Part shown: piece after piece, positions 26,825 through 38,773 of the stretch
Layout: each line of letters begins with the position of its first letter
How positions within the stretch are numbered: position 1 is the stretch's first letter
DNA from: Rivibacter sp049446155
GTDB lineage: Bacteria; Pseudomonadota; Gammaproteobacteria; Burkholderiales; Burkholderiaceae_C
NCBI RefSeq assembly: GCF_049446155.1
Contig: NZ_JBMSEE010000002.1
Span: 124,001-188,000 of the forward strand
Direction of reading: 5' to 3'
Length of the DNA: 64,000 nt
Translations under genes and position numbers: made by a program
Notes under the pieces: generated by a model
What the model was told of the DNA's origin: nothing
Seen by the model: only the letters and a program-made list of their open reading frames with translations
Databases searched by the model: none

Positions 26825-27995
26825 CCTCGCGCAGTGGCTCGCGAGCGAGTACCCGGACGCGCTGGGCTTTCTGCGCGTGTTCCAGTACCTCACGTTTCGC
26901 GCCGTGATGGCCGCGATGACGGCGCTGCTGCTGGGCATGGTGCTCGGGCCGGTGGTGATCCGCCGCCTGACCGAACTCAAGATCGGCCAGCCGATCCGCG
27001 AGTACGGCGTGCAGGAGCACCTCGCCAAGCGCGGCACGCCGACCATGGGCGGCGCGCTGATCCTGCTGGCGATCGCGATCTCGACGCTGCTGTGGTTCGA
27101 CTGGAGCAACCGCTTCGTCTGGATCGTGATGCTGGTGACCTTCGGCTTCGGCGCGATCGGCTGGGTCGACGACTGGCGCAAGGTCGTCCACAAGGACCCG
27201 GAGGGCATGCGCTCGCGCGAGAAGTACTTCTGGCAGTCGGTGATCGGGCTGGTGGCGGCGCTGTACCTCGCGTTCAGCGTTTCCGAGACCTCCAACGCGC
27301 GCGTGCTGGAGCTGTTCCTGCGCTGGGTGCAAAGCGGCTTCGCGAACGACCTGCCGCCCAAGGCCGACCTGATCGTGCCGTTCTTCAAGTCGGTGAGCTA
27401 CCCGCTCGGCGTGTTCGGCTTCATCTTCCTGACCTACATCGTGATCGTCGGCTCGAGCAACGCGGTGAACCTGACCGACGGCCTCGACGGCCTCGCGATC
27501 ATGCCGGTCGTGATGGTCGGCTCGGCGCTCGGCCTGTTCGCCTACGTGACCGGCAACGCCGTGTTCGCGAACTACCTGCTGCTGCCGCACATTCCCGGCG
27601 CCGGCGAGCTGCTGATCTTCTGCGCCGCGATGGCCGGCGCGGGCCTGGCCTTCCTGTGGTTCAACGCCTATCCGGCCGAGGTCTTCATGGGCGATGTCGG
27701 CGCGCTCGCGCTCGGCGGCGCGCTCGGCACGATCGCCGTGATCGTGCGCCAGGAGATCGTGCTCGCGATCATGGGCGGCATCTTCGTGCTCGAGGCGCTG
27801 TCGGTGATGGTGCAGGTCAGCTGGTTCAAGTGGACCAAGCGGCGCACCGGCACCGGCCAGCGCATCTTGCTGATGGCGCCGCTGCACCACCACTTCGAGA
27901 AGAGCGGATGGAAGGAGACGCAGGTCGTCGTCCGCTTCTGGATCATCACCATGCTGCTGTGCCTGATCGGCCTGAGCAGCCTGAAGCTGCGCTGA
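26814..27995 (+). CDS. mraY: Phospho-MurNAc-pentapeptide transferase
   Basis: A 393-residue integral membrane enzyme with ten transmembrane helices that moves phospho-MurNAc-pentapeptide onto undecaprenyl phosphate, making lipid I. Family blocks are all present: KRGTPTMGGALIL, FGAIGWVDDWRKV with the aspartate pair, SSNAVNLTDGLDGLA with the catalytic Asp region, FNAYPAEVFMGDVGALALGG and APLHHHFEKSGWKETQVV with the HHH loop. The length is a little above E. coli (360) and normal for betaproteobacteria. It overlaps murF by 11 bases and precedes murD by 22. Confidence 0.96.
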   Translation: MLVSLAQWLASEYPDALGFLRVFQYLTFRAVMAAMTALLLGMVLGPVVIRRLTELKIGQPIREYGVQEHLAKRGTPTMGGALILLAIAISTLLWFDWSNRFVWIVMLVTFGFGAIGWVDDWRKVVHKDPEGMRSREKYFWQSVIGLVAALYLAFSVSETSNARVLELFLRWVQSGFANDLPPKADLIVPFFKSVSYPLGVFGFIFLTYIVIVGSSNAVNLTDGLDGLAIMPVVMVGSALGLFAYVTGNAVFANYLLLPHIPGAGELLIFCAAMAGAGLAFLWFNAYPAEVFMGDVGALALGGALGTIAVIVRQEIVLAIMGGIFVLEALSVMVQVSWFKWTKRRTGTGQRILLMAPLHHHFEKSGWKETQVVVRFWIITMLLCLIGLSSLKLR

Positions 27996-28017
27996 ACCCG
28001 GCGCGCAGACGAGTTTC

Positions 28018-29907
28018 ATGAAGTCGCTTTCGAATCAACGCGTGCTGGTGCTGGGGCTGGGCGAGTCCGGCCTGGCCATGGCGCGCTGGGCGCAACGCTG
28101 CGGGGCCGCGTCGGTCACCGTGGCGGACACGCGCGCGGCGCCGCCCAAGGCTGGCGAGCTTTCGGCCGAACTGCCCGATGCGACCTTGGTGCAGGGCTTC
28201 GACGTGTCGCTGCTCGACGGCATCGACCGCGTGCTCAAGAGCCCGGGCCTCTCGCCCCACGACGCGCAGCTCGCGCCGCTGCTGGCCGCGGCCAGCGAGC
28301 GCGGCGTGCCGGTGCAAGGCGAGCTGGGCCTGTTCGCGCAGGCACTGGCCGATCTGAAGGCCGAGCGCGGCTATGCGCCCAAGGTGCTGGCGATCACCGG
28401 CACCAACGGCAAGACCACGACGACGATGCTGTGCGGCCAGCTCGTCGAGCGCAGCGGCGCGCGCGTCGCGGTGGCCGGCAATGTCGGCCCGACCATGCTC
28501 GACACGCTGGCGGCGGCGCTGGCCTTGGAGCCCGAGCCGCAGGCCAATGCCCAACCCGAGGCCATCGCCGGCGCCGAAGAGCTGCCTGTCGAGCAAGCGC
28601 CGTCGGCTCCCTCTCCCGCCGAAGCGGGAGAGGGCGGGGGTGAGGGCGAAGCCCAGCCGCTCGAACCGGCCGAAGCGACGCAAACCCCCTCGCCTGAATC
28701 GATCGACGCGGCCGCCGAGACCGCGCCCACCGAGGCCACGCTCGACGTCGCCATCGACACGCCCGCCGAAGCGGCGATCGAAGAAGCCGCCGTGCCCGAC
28801 GACGCCGAAGTCACCGGCGGCGGCCCGCCGCCGCACCTGATCCCGCCGCCGCCGCCCGGCCCGGTGTTCGAGCACCTGCCCGAGGTCTGGGTGCTCGAGC
28901 TCTCCAGCTTTCAGCTCGAGGGCGTCGAAGGCTTCGCGCCGACCGCCGGCACGGTGCTCAACGTCACCCAGGACCACCTCGACTGGCACGGCTCGATGGC
29001 CGCCTACGCCGCCGCGAAGGCGCGCGTCTTCGGCCCCGCCGACGCCTGGGACAGCGTGATGGTGATCAACCGCGACGAGCCCGCGGTCGAGGCCATGGTG
29101 CCCGCGCCGGTGATCATCAAGCCCACGCAGCGCGGCCAGCGCAGCAAGACGATGGAACGCAAGGTCGTGCGCTTCGGACTCGACGCGCCGCGCCGCCCCG
29201 GCGACTGGGGCCTGGTGGTCGAGAACGGCATGGCCTGGCTGGTGCGCGCGATGGAAAGCGACGAGACCGTCAAGCGCAAGAAGGATGAAGCGGAGGAGAT
29301 CGTCCTCCAGCGCCTGATGCCGGCCGATGCGCTGCGCATCCGCGGCCGCCACAACGCGAGCAACGCGCTGGCCGCGCTGGCGCTGGCCACCGCGGCCGGC
29401 CGTCCGCTCGCGCCGATGCTGCACGGGCTGCGCGAGTACCGCGGCGAGCCGCATCGCGTCGAGGTGATCGGCACGATCGGCGGCGTCGAGGCGGTGGACG
29501 ACAGCAAGGGCACCAACGTGGGCGCGACGGTGGCCGCGCTCCACGGCCTGGGCGCCGACAAGTCGCCCGGCAAGCTGGTCGTGATCCTCGGCGGCGACGG
29601 CAAGGGCCAGGACTTCGCGCCTCTGGCGCAGCCCGTGTCGCAGCACGCCCGCGCGGTCGCGACGATCGGCCGCGATGCCGAGGCGATCGAGCAGGCCGTC
29701 GCCGCCAGCGGCGTGCCGCTCCAGCGCCACGAGACGCTCGACGCCGCGGTGCGCTGGGCCTTCGCCCAGGCCGAGCCGGGCGACGCCGTGCTGCTGAGCC
29801 CGGCCTGCGCCAGCCTGGACATGTTTCGCAACTACGCGCATCGCGCCGAGGTCTTCGCGGCCGCGGTGCGCGAGCTTGCGCTCGAGCGCGGCGAGGACCT
29901 CGCCTGA
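28018..29907 (+). CDS. murD: UDP-MurNAc-L-Ala--D-Glu ligase with a large insertion
   Basis: 629 residues against about 440-500 in relatives. The normal parts are intact: N-terminal UDP-binding domain (RVLVLGLGESGLAMARWA), ATP loop GTNGKTTTT (128-136), GNVGPTMLDTL, then VWVLELSSFQLEGVEGFAPT (290-309), NVTQDHLDWHGSM, RIRGRHNASNALAAL and DDSKGTNVGATVAAL. Between residues about 170 and 287, where other MurDs have a short loop, sits an Ala/Glu/Pro-rich, Cys-free, low-complexity segment ending in a polyproline stretch. It is in frame and lies at a surface loop of the central domain, so the enzyme is probably active. It shares one base with ftsW (TGATG). Confidence 0.93.
   Translation: MKSLSNQRVLVLGLGESGLAMARWAQRCGAASVTVADTRAAPPKAGELSAELPDATLVQGFDVSLLDGIDRVLKSPGLSPHDAQLAPLLAAASERGVPVQGELGLFAQALADLKAERGYAPKVLAITGTNGKTTTTMLCGQLVERSGARVAVAGNVGPTMLDTLAAALALEPEPQANAQPEAIAGAEELPVEQAPSAPSPAEAGEGGGEGEAQPLEPAEATQTPSPESIDAAAETAPTEATLDVAIDTPAEAAIEEAAVPDDAEVTGGGPPPHLIPPPPPGPVFEHLPEVWVLELSSFQLEGVEGFAPTAGTVLNVTQDHLDWHGSMAAYAAAKARVFGPADAWDSVMVINRDEPAVEAMVPAPVIIKPTQRGQRSKTMERKVVRFGLDAPRRPGDWGLVVENGMAWLVRAMESDETVKRKKDEAEEIVLQRLMPADALRIRGRHNASNALAALALATAAGRPLAPMLHGLREYRGEPHRVEVIGTIGGVEAVDDSKGTNVGATVAALHGLGADKSPGKLVVILGGDGKGQDFAPLAQPVSQHARAVATIGRDAEAIEQAVAASGVPLQRHETLDAAVRWAFAQAEPGDAVLLSPACASLDMFRNYAHRAEVFAAAVRELALERGEDLA
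28609..28649. repeat. Hairpin repeat translated inside murD
   Basis: CCCTCTCCCGC (28609-28619) and GCGGGAGAGGG (28624-28634) form a perfect 11-bp stem with loop CGAA, followed by CGGGGGTGAGGGC. This is the form of a common intergenic dispersed repeat of proteobacteria. Here it is read in frame and supplies about 14 residues (SPAEAGEGGGEGEA) of the MurD insertion. Confidence 0.82.
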
Positions 29908-31196
29908 TGGCCGCGACCACCGCGTCCGCCACCGCCGCGAAGCCCGGCTTCGCAGCCGCGCTGCGCGCGCGCGTCGCGTCGCTGCTCGGCCGCCGTGGCG
30001 AGGCCGACGGCGCGGTGCCGGTGCGCGACTGGATCAGCGTCTCGACCGGTCAGCCGGCGCGGCTGATGGGCTTCGATCAGCACCTGGTGTGGATCGTCGT
30101 GCTGCTGCTCGCGCTGGGCACGGTGATGGTCTATTCGGCCTCGGTCGCGCTGCCCGACAGCCCGCGCTTCTCGCGCTATGCGCCGACGCACTTCCTCACG
30201 CGCCACATCCTGTCGATCGCGCTGGCCTTCATCGCCGCGCTGGTGACGGTGCAGATCCCGATCGCCACGTGGGAGAAGCACGGCCCGTGGCTGTTCGTCG
30301 GCGCCTTGCTGCTGCTCGTGCTGGTGCTGGTGCCGGGCATCGGCAAGGGCGTCAACGGCGCGCGCCGCTGGATACCGCTCGGGCTGATGAACTTCCAGCC
30401 GAGCGAGCTGGCCAAGCTCGCGATCGCCATCTACGCCGCGGGCTACATGGTCCGCAAGATGGAGATCAAGGAGAACTTCTTCCACGCGGTCGCGCCGATG
30501 GCGGTGGCCGTCGCGGTGATCGGCGTGCTGCTGCTGGCCGAGCCCGACATGGGCGCCTTCATGGTGATCGCCGCGATCGCGATGGGCATCCTGTTCCTCG
30601 GCGGCGTCAACGGGCGCATGTTCTTCCTCATCACCGCGGTGCTGGTCGGCGCCTTCGTGATGATGATCACCTTCAGCGAATGGCGGCGCGAGCGCATCTT
30701 TGCCTACCTCAACCCCTGGGACGAGAAGTACACGCTCGGCAAGGCCTACCAGCTCTCGCACTCGCTGATCGCCTTCGGACGCGGCGAGATCTTCGGCCAG
30801 GGGCTCGGCTCCTCGGTCGAGAAGCTGCACTACCTGCCCGAGGCGCACACCGACTTCCTGCTCGCGGTGATCGGAGAGGAACTCGGCTTCATCGGCGTGG
30901 CCGGCGTGATCTTCGCGTTCTTCTGGCTCACGCGGCGCATCTGCCACATCGGGCGGCAGGCGATCGCGCTGGACCGCGTGTTCGCCGGGCTGTTCGCGCA
31001 GGGCGTCGGGATCTGGATGGGCGGCCAGGCGTTCATCAACATGGGCGTGAACCTGGGCGTGCTGCCGACGAAGGGGCTGACCTTGCCGCTGATGAGTTAT
31101 GGCGGGTCGGCGATCTTGATGAACTGCGTGGCGTTGGCGATCGTGCTGCGGGTGGATATCGAGAATCGGCAGCTGATGCGTGGGGGGCGGGCATGA
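29907..31196 (+). CDS. ftsW: Septal peptidoglycan polymerase FtsW
   Basis: A 429-residue SEDS protein with ten transmembrane helices that polymerises lipid II at the septum together with FtsI. A soluble N-terminus of about 50 residues precedes helix 1. Conserved blocks: GARRWIPLGLMNFQPSELAK, LLAEPDMGAF with the catalytic Asp, AYQLSHSLIAFGRGEIFGQG, LPEAHTDFLLAVIGEELGF, NMGVNLGVLPTKGLTLPLMS and YGGSAILMN. The start ATG shares a base with the murD stop. Downstream translational coupling is broken: the next gene, murG, begins 703 bases later, after a long palindrome. Confidence 0.96.
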   Translation: MAATTASATAAKPGFAAALRARVASLLGRRGEADGAVPVRDWISVSTGQPARLMGFDQHLVWIVVLLLALGTVMVYSASVALPDSPRFSRYAPTHFLTRHILSIALAFIAALVTVQIPIATWEKHGPWLFVGALLLLVLVLVPGIGKGVNGARRWIPLGLMNFQPSELAKLAIAIYAAGYMVRKMEIKENFFHAVAPMAVAVAVIGVLLLAEPDMGAFMVIAAIAMGILFLGGVNGRMFFLITAVLVGAFVMMITFSEWRRERIFAYLNPWDEKYTLGKAYQLSHSLIAFGRGEIFGQGLGSSVEKLHYLPEAHTDFLLAVIGEELGFIGVAGVIFAFFWLTRRICHIGRQAIALDRVFAGLFAQGVGIWMGGQAFINMGVNLGVLPTKGLTLPLMSYGGSAILMNCVALAIVLRVDIENRQLMRGGRA

Positions 31197-31899
31197 GTGG
31201 GTTCATGCTGGCCTGCTGCATTGAGGCCACCCTGCGGGTGGCGTGCGGCCCTGCGGGCCCGCATGCCGGGATGTCCGCCCGGCGGCGGACCTACTTTCTT
31301 TGCTTCGCCAAAGAAAGTAGGCAAAGAAAGGCGACCCCCGATCCGGCGCCCACGGCTGCGCCGTGGGTGCCCTGCGGTGCTCGTTCCAGGGGCGCGCCGC
31401 TTAACTCGCTGCACTCACTGCGTTCGTGCGCTCGAACAGTCGCGGCGAGTTTGAAGTTGAAGCGCGCTCACGCGCGCCGCCCCTTGCACTGCGCTCCTCG
31501 GCGCCTCCTAGGGGGCCCCAGCCAGACGGTCGCAACCCCGCTCGGGGGTGTGTTGCCGTTGCAGTCGCCGTTGGGCCCCCTCGAAGGCGCCGAGGAGCAC
31601 AGCGAAGCGGGCGGCGCGCGCCAGCGCGCATCGACATCAAACTCGCCGCTTTGTCCGAGCGCAGTGAGCGCAGCGAACGCAGCGAGTTATGCGGCGCGCC
31701 CGCTTCGCGAGCACCGCAGGGCACCCGGCGCAGCCGGGCGCCTGAGCGGGGGTCGCCTTTCTTTGCCTACTTTCTTTGGCGAAGCAAAGAAAGTAGGTCG
31801 CCCGCCGGGGCGAAATCCCGGCATCGAGCCTTGCAGAGACAGCACACAGCCGCCCGCAGGGCGACCCCAGCACACCGTCATCGCGAAAGGACCAAAGCG
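31197..31899. other. 703-base gap between ftsW and murG, no gene seen
   Basis: This is the only long gap in the cluster. It is almost filled by an imperfect palindrome (31263-31824). The left flank (31197-31262) has a short CCCTGCGGG-type repeated motif, echoed by GCCCGCAGGGCGA in the right flank, so the symmetry may extend outward. The right flank ends with the murG ribosome site. Open frames here are side effects of high GC and symmetry. Confidence 0.8.
31263..31824. repeat. Large imperfect palindrome (about 562 bp) between ftsW and murG
   Basis: The two halves are imperfect reverse complements around base 31543.5. ATGCCGGG at 31263-31270 mirrors CCCGGCAT at 31817-31824. Each arm carries the same inner hairpin, CTACTTTCTTTG with CAAAGAAAGTAG (left 31291-31320, loop CTTCGC; right 31767-31796, loop GCGAAG), followed inward by GCAAAGAAAGGCGACCCCCG and its mirror. 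Towards the centre matched blocks continue (CTGCGGTGCTCG, TCGCTGCACTCACTGCGTTC, GGGGGCCCC) with small indels. The CTACTTTCTTTG hairpin is a motif I know from repeated intergenic elements in related genomes. No transposase is present. Confidence 0.88.
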
Positions 31900-32981
31900 A
31901 TGACCAAACACCTCGTCGTCATGGCCGCCGGCACCGGCGGCCACGTCATGCCCGGCCTCGCCGTGGCCAAGGAAATGCAGCACCGCGGCTGGACCGTGAG
32001 CTGGCTCGGCACGCCCCAGGGCATGGAGAACAAGCTCGTGCCGCCGAGCGGCATTCCGATGGACAACATCGGCTTCTCCGGCCTGCGCGGCAAGGGCTTG
32101 ATGCACACGCTGACCGGCGGGCTGCGCCTGCTCAAGGCGTTCTGGGAATGCCTGGCCATCCTGCGCCGGCGCAGTGCCGACGCGGTGCTGGGCATGGGCG
32201 GCTATGTGTGCTTTCCGGGCGGGCTGATGAGCGCGGCGCTCGGCAAGCCGCTGGTGCTGGTCAATGCCGACGCGTCGCTCTTGATGAGCAACAAGGCACT
32301 GCTGCCGGTGGCCGACCGGGTGGCGTTCGGCTTCGACGGCGCGGCGGCCACGAAGACCAAGCGCGCGCTCGTGACCGGCAACCCGGTGCGTGCCGAGATC
32401 GAGGCGATCGAGGCGCCGGCGCAGCGTTATGCAGCGCACGGCGGGCCGCTGCGCCTGCTCGTGGTCGGCGGCAGCCTGGGTGCCAAGGTGTTGAACGAGA
32501 CGCTGCCCAAGGCGCTGGCGATGCTCGCGCCCGAGGAGCGCCCGCGCGTCGTTCACCAGACCGGCGCGCTGAACCGCGACGCGGTCAAGGAGGCCTATCG
32601 CGAACAGGGGCTGGACCCCGAGCGCGACGTCGAGGTCCTGGCCTTCATCGACGACATGGCCAAGCGCCTGGCCGACTGCGACCTGATCGTCTGCCGCGCC
32701 GGCGCGGTGACGGTCAGCGAACTGTGCGCCGCCGGCGTGGCCAGCGTGCTGGTGCCGCTGATCGTGAGCACCACCTCGCACCAGCGCGACAACGCGCAGT
32801 TCATGGCCCAGCACGGTGCGGCGATCCACCTGCCGCAGTCCGAGTTGACGCCACAGAAGCTGGCCGACCAGCTGCGCCATCTGACCCGACAACAACTGCA
32901 GGCGATGGCCGAAAAGGCCCGTTCGCTTGCGCGTCCACGCGCGGCCGCGCGCGTTGCCGACGAGATCGAGAGGCTCGTGCC

Positions 32982-32985
<4 letters not shown>
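31900..32985 (+). CDS. murG: UDP-GlcNAc--MurNAc-(pentapeptide)-PP-undecaprenol transferase
   Basis: A 361-residue GT-B glycosyltransferase at the cytoplasmic membrane face that adds GlcNAc to lipid I, giving lipid II. The start ATG at 31900 gives MTKHLVVMAAGTGGHVMPGL with the glycine-rich GTGGH loop; LGMGGYVCFPGGLMSAALGK and CRAGAVTVSELCAAG are the other nucleotide-binding blocks. A GAAAGGA ribosome site lies about 9 bases before ATG. Being cut off from ftsW by the palindrome, it relies on read-through of that structure or on a promoter within or just after it. Its stop overlaps murC by 4 bases. Confidence 0.95.
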
Positions 32986-34390
<1,405 letters not shown>

Positions 34391-34394
<4 letters not shown>

Positions 34395-35362
34395 AGATCG
34401 ATCCCAAGACCCTCGGCAAGGTCGCGGTCCTGATGGGCGGCACCTCGGCCGAGCGCGAGATCTCGCTGATGAGCGGCACCGGCGTGCTGAAGGCGCTGCA
34501 AAGCCAGGGCGTGGATGCGCATGCCTTCGACCCGGCCGAGCGCGCGCTCGACGAGCTCAAGCGCGACGGCTTCGCGCGTTGCTTCATTGCGCTGCACGGC
34601 CGCCACGGCGAAGACGGCACCGTGCAAGGTGCGCTCGAGCTGCTGGGCATTCCCTACACCGGTTCCGGCGTGATGGCCTCGGCCATCGCGATGGACAAGG
34701 TGATGACCAAGCGCGTCTGGATCGCCGAGGGCCTGCCGACGCCGCGCTATGCGTGGCTGGCGCCCGACGACCAGGCGCGCGAACGCGTGCGCGCGGTGCC
34801 CGACGACCTGGGCCTGCCGTTGATCGTGAAGCCGCCGCGCGAGGGCTCGTCGATCGGCGTGACCAAGGTGCTGGGCTATTCGCAGATGCAAGAAGCCGTG
34901 GCGCTGTCGGCGCGCTACGACCCCGACGTGCTGTGCGAGGAGTTCATCGAGGGCGAGGAAGTCACCTGCCCCGTCCTCGGCGAGGGGAGCACCGCGCAAG
35001 CGCTGCCGGTGATCCGCATCGTGGCACCCGAGGGCGCCTACGACTACCAGAACAAGTACTTCACCGACGACGTGCACTACCTCGTGCCCAGCGGGCTGCC
35101 CGAGGCCGAGGAGCGCGAGATCCAGCGCATCGTCGTGGCCGCGTACCGCGCCCTGGGTTGCCGAGGTTGGGGCCGGGCCGACCTGATGATCCGCGCCAGC
35201 GACCGCAAGCCCTTCCTGCTCGAGATGAACACCTCGCCGGGCATGACGGGCCATTCGCTGGTGCCGATGTCGGCCAAGGCGGCCGGCATCAGCTACGAGC
35301 AGCTGTGCCTGCAGCTGGTGGCCGCCGCGTCGCTCGACTCGCCGCCGCCCGCCGGAGCCTGA
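34391..35362 (+). CDS. ddlB: D-alanine--D-alanine ligase
   Basis: A 323-residue ATP-grasp ligase that joins two D-alanines for MurF. Blocks: KVAVLMGGTSAEREISLMSG at the N-terminus, FIALHGRHGEDGTVQGALE, IPYTGSGVMASAIAMDK, VKPPREGSSIGVTKV for ATP, and CRGWGRADLMI with FLLEMNTSPGMTGHSLVPMS for the metal and active site. The start overlaps murC by 4 bases (ATGA). ftsQ follows 12 bases later. The gene order murC-ddlB-ftsQ is the standard proteobacterial one. Confidence 0.95.
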
Positions 35363-35374
35363 CCGAGCACCACC

Positions 35375-36181
35375 ATGCCGCGCCAGCGCCCCACGCCCGC
35401 CAAGACCGCGCCGCCGATCGACGTGCGCCTGATGAATGCGACCGCGTCGGTCCTGTTCGTCGTGGCCGCGCTCGCGCTGCTCGGTTTCGGCCTCGCGTGG
35501 CTTGTGCGGCTGCCGGCGTTCACGCTGCAGGCGGTGCGCATCGAGGGCGACGTGGGCCGCAACAGCGCCGCGACGATCCGCGCCAACGCGCTGCCCAAGC
35601 TGGCGGGCAACTTCTTCACGCTCGACCTCGAGCGCGCCCAGGCCGCGTTCCAGTCCGTGCCCTGGGTGCGGCGCGCCGTGGTCTCGCGCCGCTGGCCGAA
35701 CTGGCTCGCGGTGCAGCTCGAGGAGCACCGCGTCGCGGCCTGGTGGCACCGCGAGAACGCCGACGACAAGCTGGTCAACCTGCAAGGCGAGGTCTTCGAG
35801 GCCAACCCGGGCGACGTCGAGGACGAGGGCCTGCCGACGCTCGCTGGCCCCGATGAGCGTCAGGCGCCGGCAATGCTCGCGCTGCTGCGCCGGCTCGACC
35901 CGGTGTTCGCGCCGCTCGAGGCGCGCGTGGAGACGCTGTCGCTGTCGGCGCGCGGCTCGTGGCGGCTCGTCCTGGACAGCGGCGCCGAGATCGAGCTGGG
36001 CCGCGGCAGCGACGACGAGGTCGTCGCGCGCTCGCAGGCCTTCGTCGGAACCGTGGGCGACGTCACGCAGCGCTACTCGCGCCCGCTCGCCTCGGCCGAC
36101 CTGCGCCATGCCGACGGCTATGCGGTGAAGCTGCGCGGCGTCGGCACGGTCGAAAGCCTGCCGAAGAAGAAATCGAACTGA
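35375..36181 (+). CDS. ftsQ: Cell division protein FtsQ
   Basis: A 268-residue bitopic protein: Pro/Ala cytoplasmic lead, one transmembrane helix (about 23-46, ATASVLFVVAALALLGFGLAW), a POTRA domain starting FTLQAVRIEGDVGRNSAATI, and a C-terminal beta domain. NFFTLDLERAQAAFQSVPWV with RRAVVSRRWPNWLAVQLEEH is the conserved POTRA end. It links FtsA/FtsZ with the FtsL-FtsB subcomplex. The C-terminus is basic (ESLPKKKSN). It is 12 bases after ddlB and 8 bases before ftsA. Confidence 0.94.
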   Translation: MPRQRPTPAKTAPPIDVRLMNATASVLFVVAALALLGFGLAWLVRLPAFTLQAVRIEGDVGRNSAATIRANALPKLAGNFFTLDLERAQAAFQSVPWVRRAVVSRRWPNWLAVQLEEHRVAAWWHRENADDKLVNLQGEVFEANPGDVEDEGLPTLAGPDERQAPAMLALLRRLDPVFAPLEARVETLSLSARGSWRLVLDSGAEIELGRGSDDEVVARSQAFVGTVGDVTQRYSRPLASADLRHADGYAVKLRGVGTVESLPKKKSN

Positions 36182-36189
36182 GGAACTCC

Positions 36190-37422
<1,233 letters not shown>

Positions 37423-37522
37423 CCGGCATCACAAAGGAAGACACGGTGAACCGTACTGACGTTCTTTTGAAGACTTTCCAACCGGCAACTGCAAACCCAA
37501 CGACGACGAAGGAGTGACGACC

Positions 37523-38746
37523 ATGGCCATCGAGATGATCGAGGAGTTCGACCTCGGCACCAAGATCAAGGTGATCGGTGTCGGCGGCGGCGGCGGCAAC
37601 GCTGTCGAACACATGATTTCCCGCGGCGTGCAAGGCGTGGAGTTCATCTGCGCCAACACCGACGCTCAGGCGCTGCACCGCTCCAGCGCCGACCAGCTGA
37701 TCCAGCTCGGCAGCACCGGCCTGGGCGCGGGCTCCAAGCCCGAGGCCGGCCGCGCCTCGGCCGAAGAGGCGTGCGAGCGCATCAAGGAGGCGATCGCCGG
37801 CGCCAACATGATCTTCCTGACCGCGGGCATGGGCGGCGGCACCGGCACCGGCGCCGCGCCGGTGATCGCGCGCGTGGCCAAGGAGATGGGCATCCTGACG
37901 GTCGGCGTCGTCACCAAGCCCTTCGAGTTCGAGGGCGGTCGCCGCATGAAGCAGGCCGAGGCCGGCCTCGCCGAGCTGGAGGCCAACGTCGACAGCCTGA
38001 TCGTCGTGCTCAACGAGAAGCTGCTCGAGGTGCTGGGCGACGACGTCACGCAGGAAGAGGCCTTCGCGCATGCCAACGACGTGCTGAAGAACGCCGTCGG
38101 CGGCATCAGCGACATCATCCACATCCCGGGTCACGTGAACGTCGACTTCGAGGACGTGAAGACGGTGATGGGCGAGCCCGGCAAGGCGATGATGGGCACC
38201 GGCACCGCCAGCGGCCCGGACCGCGCCAACAAGGCCGCCGAGGCCGCGGTGGCCTGCCCGCTGCTGGAGGGCGTCGATCTGTCCGGCGCGCGCGGCGTGC
38301 TGGTGCTGATTGCGGCGAGCAAGTCGACCTTCAAGCTGGCCGAGAGCCGCAACGCGATGAACACCATCCGCCGCTATGCGGCCGAGGATGCGCACGTGAT
38401 CTATGGCACCGCCTACGACGAGAGCCTGGGTGACCAGCTGCGCGTCACGGTGATCGCCACCGGCCTGGCCTCGTCGCGCGCGCAGAAGGCGCCGATCCAG
38501 GTCGTGCACAGCCAGCCGGTGCAGCGCACCGGCACGCACGACCTGCCCGTGCTGACGCAGACCGTCGGCCACGGCCAGCCGGCGATGCCCTCGGCGCATC
38601 CGAGCGCGCCGTCGTACGAGAGCCTGCACGTACCCAGCGTCTGGCGCAGCGGCCGCACGCAGGCGGCGGCCAAGGTGGATGCGCTGGCGAGCAACGGCAT
38701 GGACGAGATCGAGATCCCGGCATTCCTGCGCAAGCAAGCCGACTGA
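37523..38746 (+). CDS. ftsZ: Cell division GTPase FtsZ
   Basis: A 407-residue tubulin homologue that forms the division ring. The GTP loop is GGGTGTG (104-110) within FLTAGMGGGTGTGAAPVIAR; KVIGVGGGGGNAVEHM and the T7 loop region VNVDFEDVKTVM are intact. After a variable linker, the C-terminal peptide DEIEIPAFLRKQAD, which binds FtsA and other partners, ends the protein. The ATG at 37523 is fixed by AAGGAG at 37509-37514; a GTG in frame at 37514 overlaps that site and is unlikely. The 100-base ftsA-ftsZ gap could hold an extra promoter, but none is clear. Confidence 0.97.
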   Translation: MAIEMIEEFDLGTKIKVIGVGGGGGNAVEHMISRGVQGVEFICANTDAQALHRSSADQLIQLGSTGLGAGSKPEAGRASAEEACERIKEAIAGANMIFLTAGMGGGTGTGAAPVIARVAKEMGILTVGVVTKPFEFEGGRRMKQAEAGLAELEANVDSLIVVLNEKLLEVLGDDVTQEEAFAHANDVLKNAVGGISDIIHIPGHVNVDFEDVKTVMGEPGKAMMGTGTASGPDRANKAAEAAVACPLLEGVDLSGARGVLVLIAASKSTFKLAESRNAMNTIRRYAAEDAHVIYGTAYDESLGDQLRVTVIATGLASSRAQKAPIQVVHSQPVQRTGTHDLPVLTQTVGHGQPAMPSAHPSAPSYESLHVPSVWRSGRTQAAAKVDALASNGMDEIEIPAFLRKQAD

Positions 38747-38773
38747 TCGAGCCTCTACTTCGTCGTTTGGAGC

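Noticed and set aside
28609..28649. The murD hairpin as a transcription terminator
   Set aside because: It is followed by GC-rich sequence without a T run and lies within an intact essential frame, so it must be read through.
31197..31903. Open frames within the ftsW-murG gap giving sequences such as TYFLCFAKESRQRKAT
   Set aside because: They are translations of the palindrome arms; the same peptide appears on both strands because of the symmetry. This is a repeat, not a gene.
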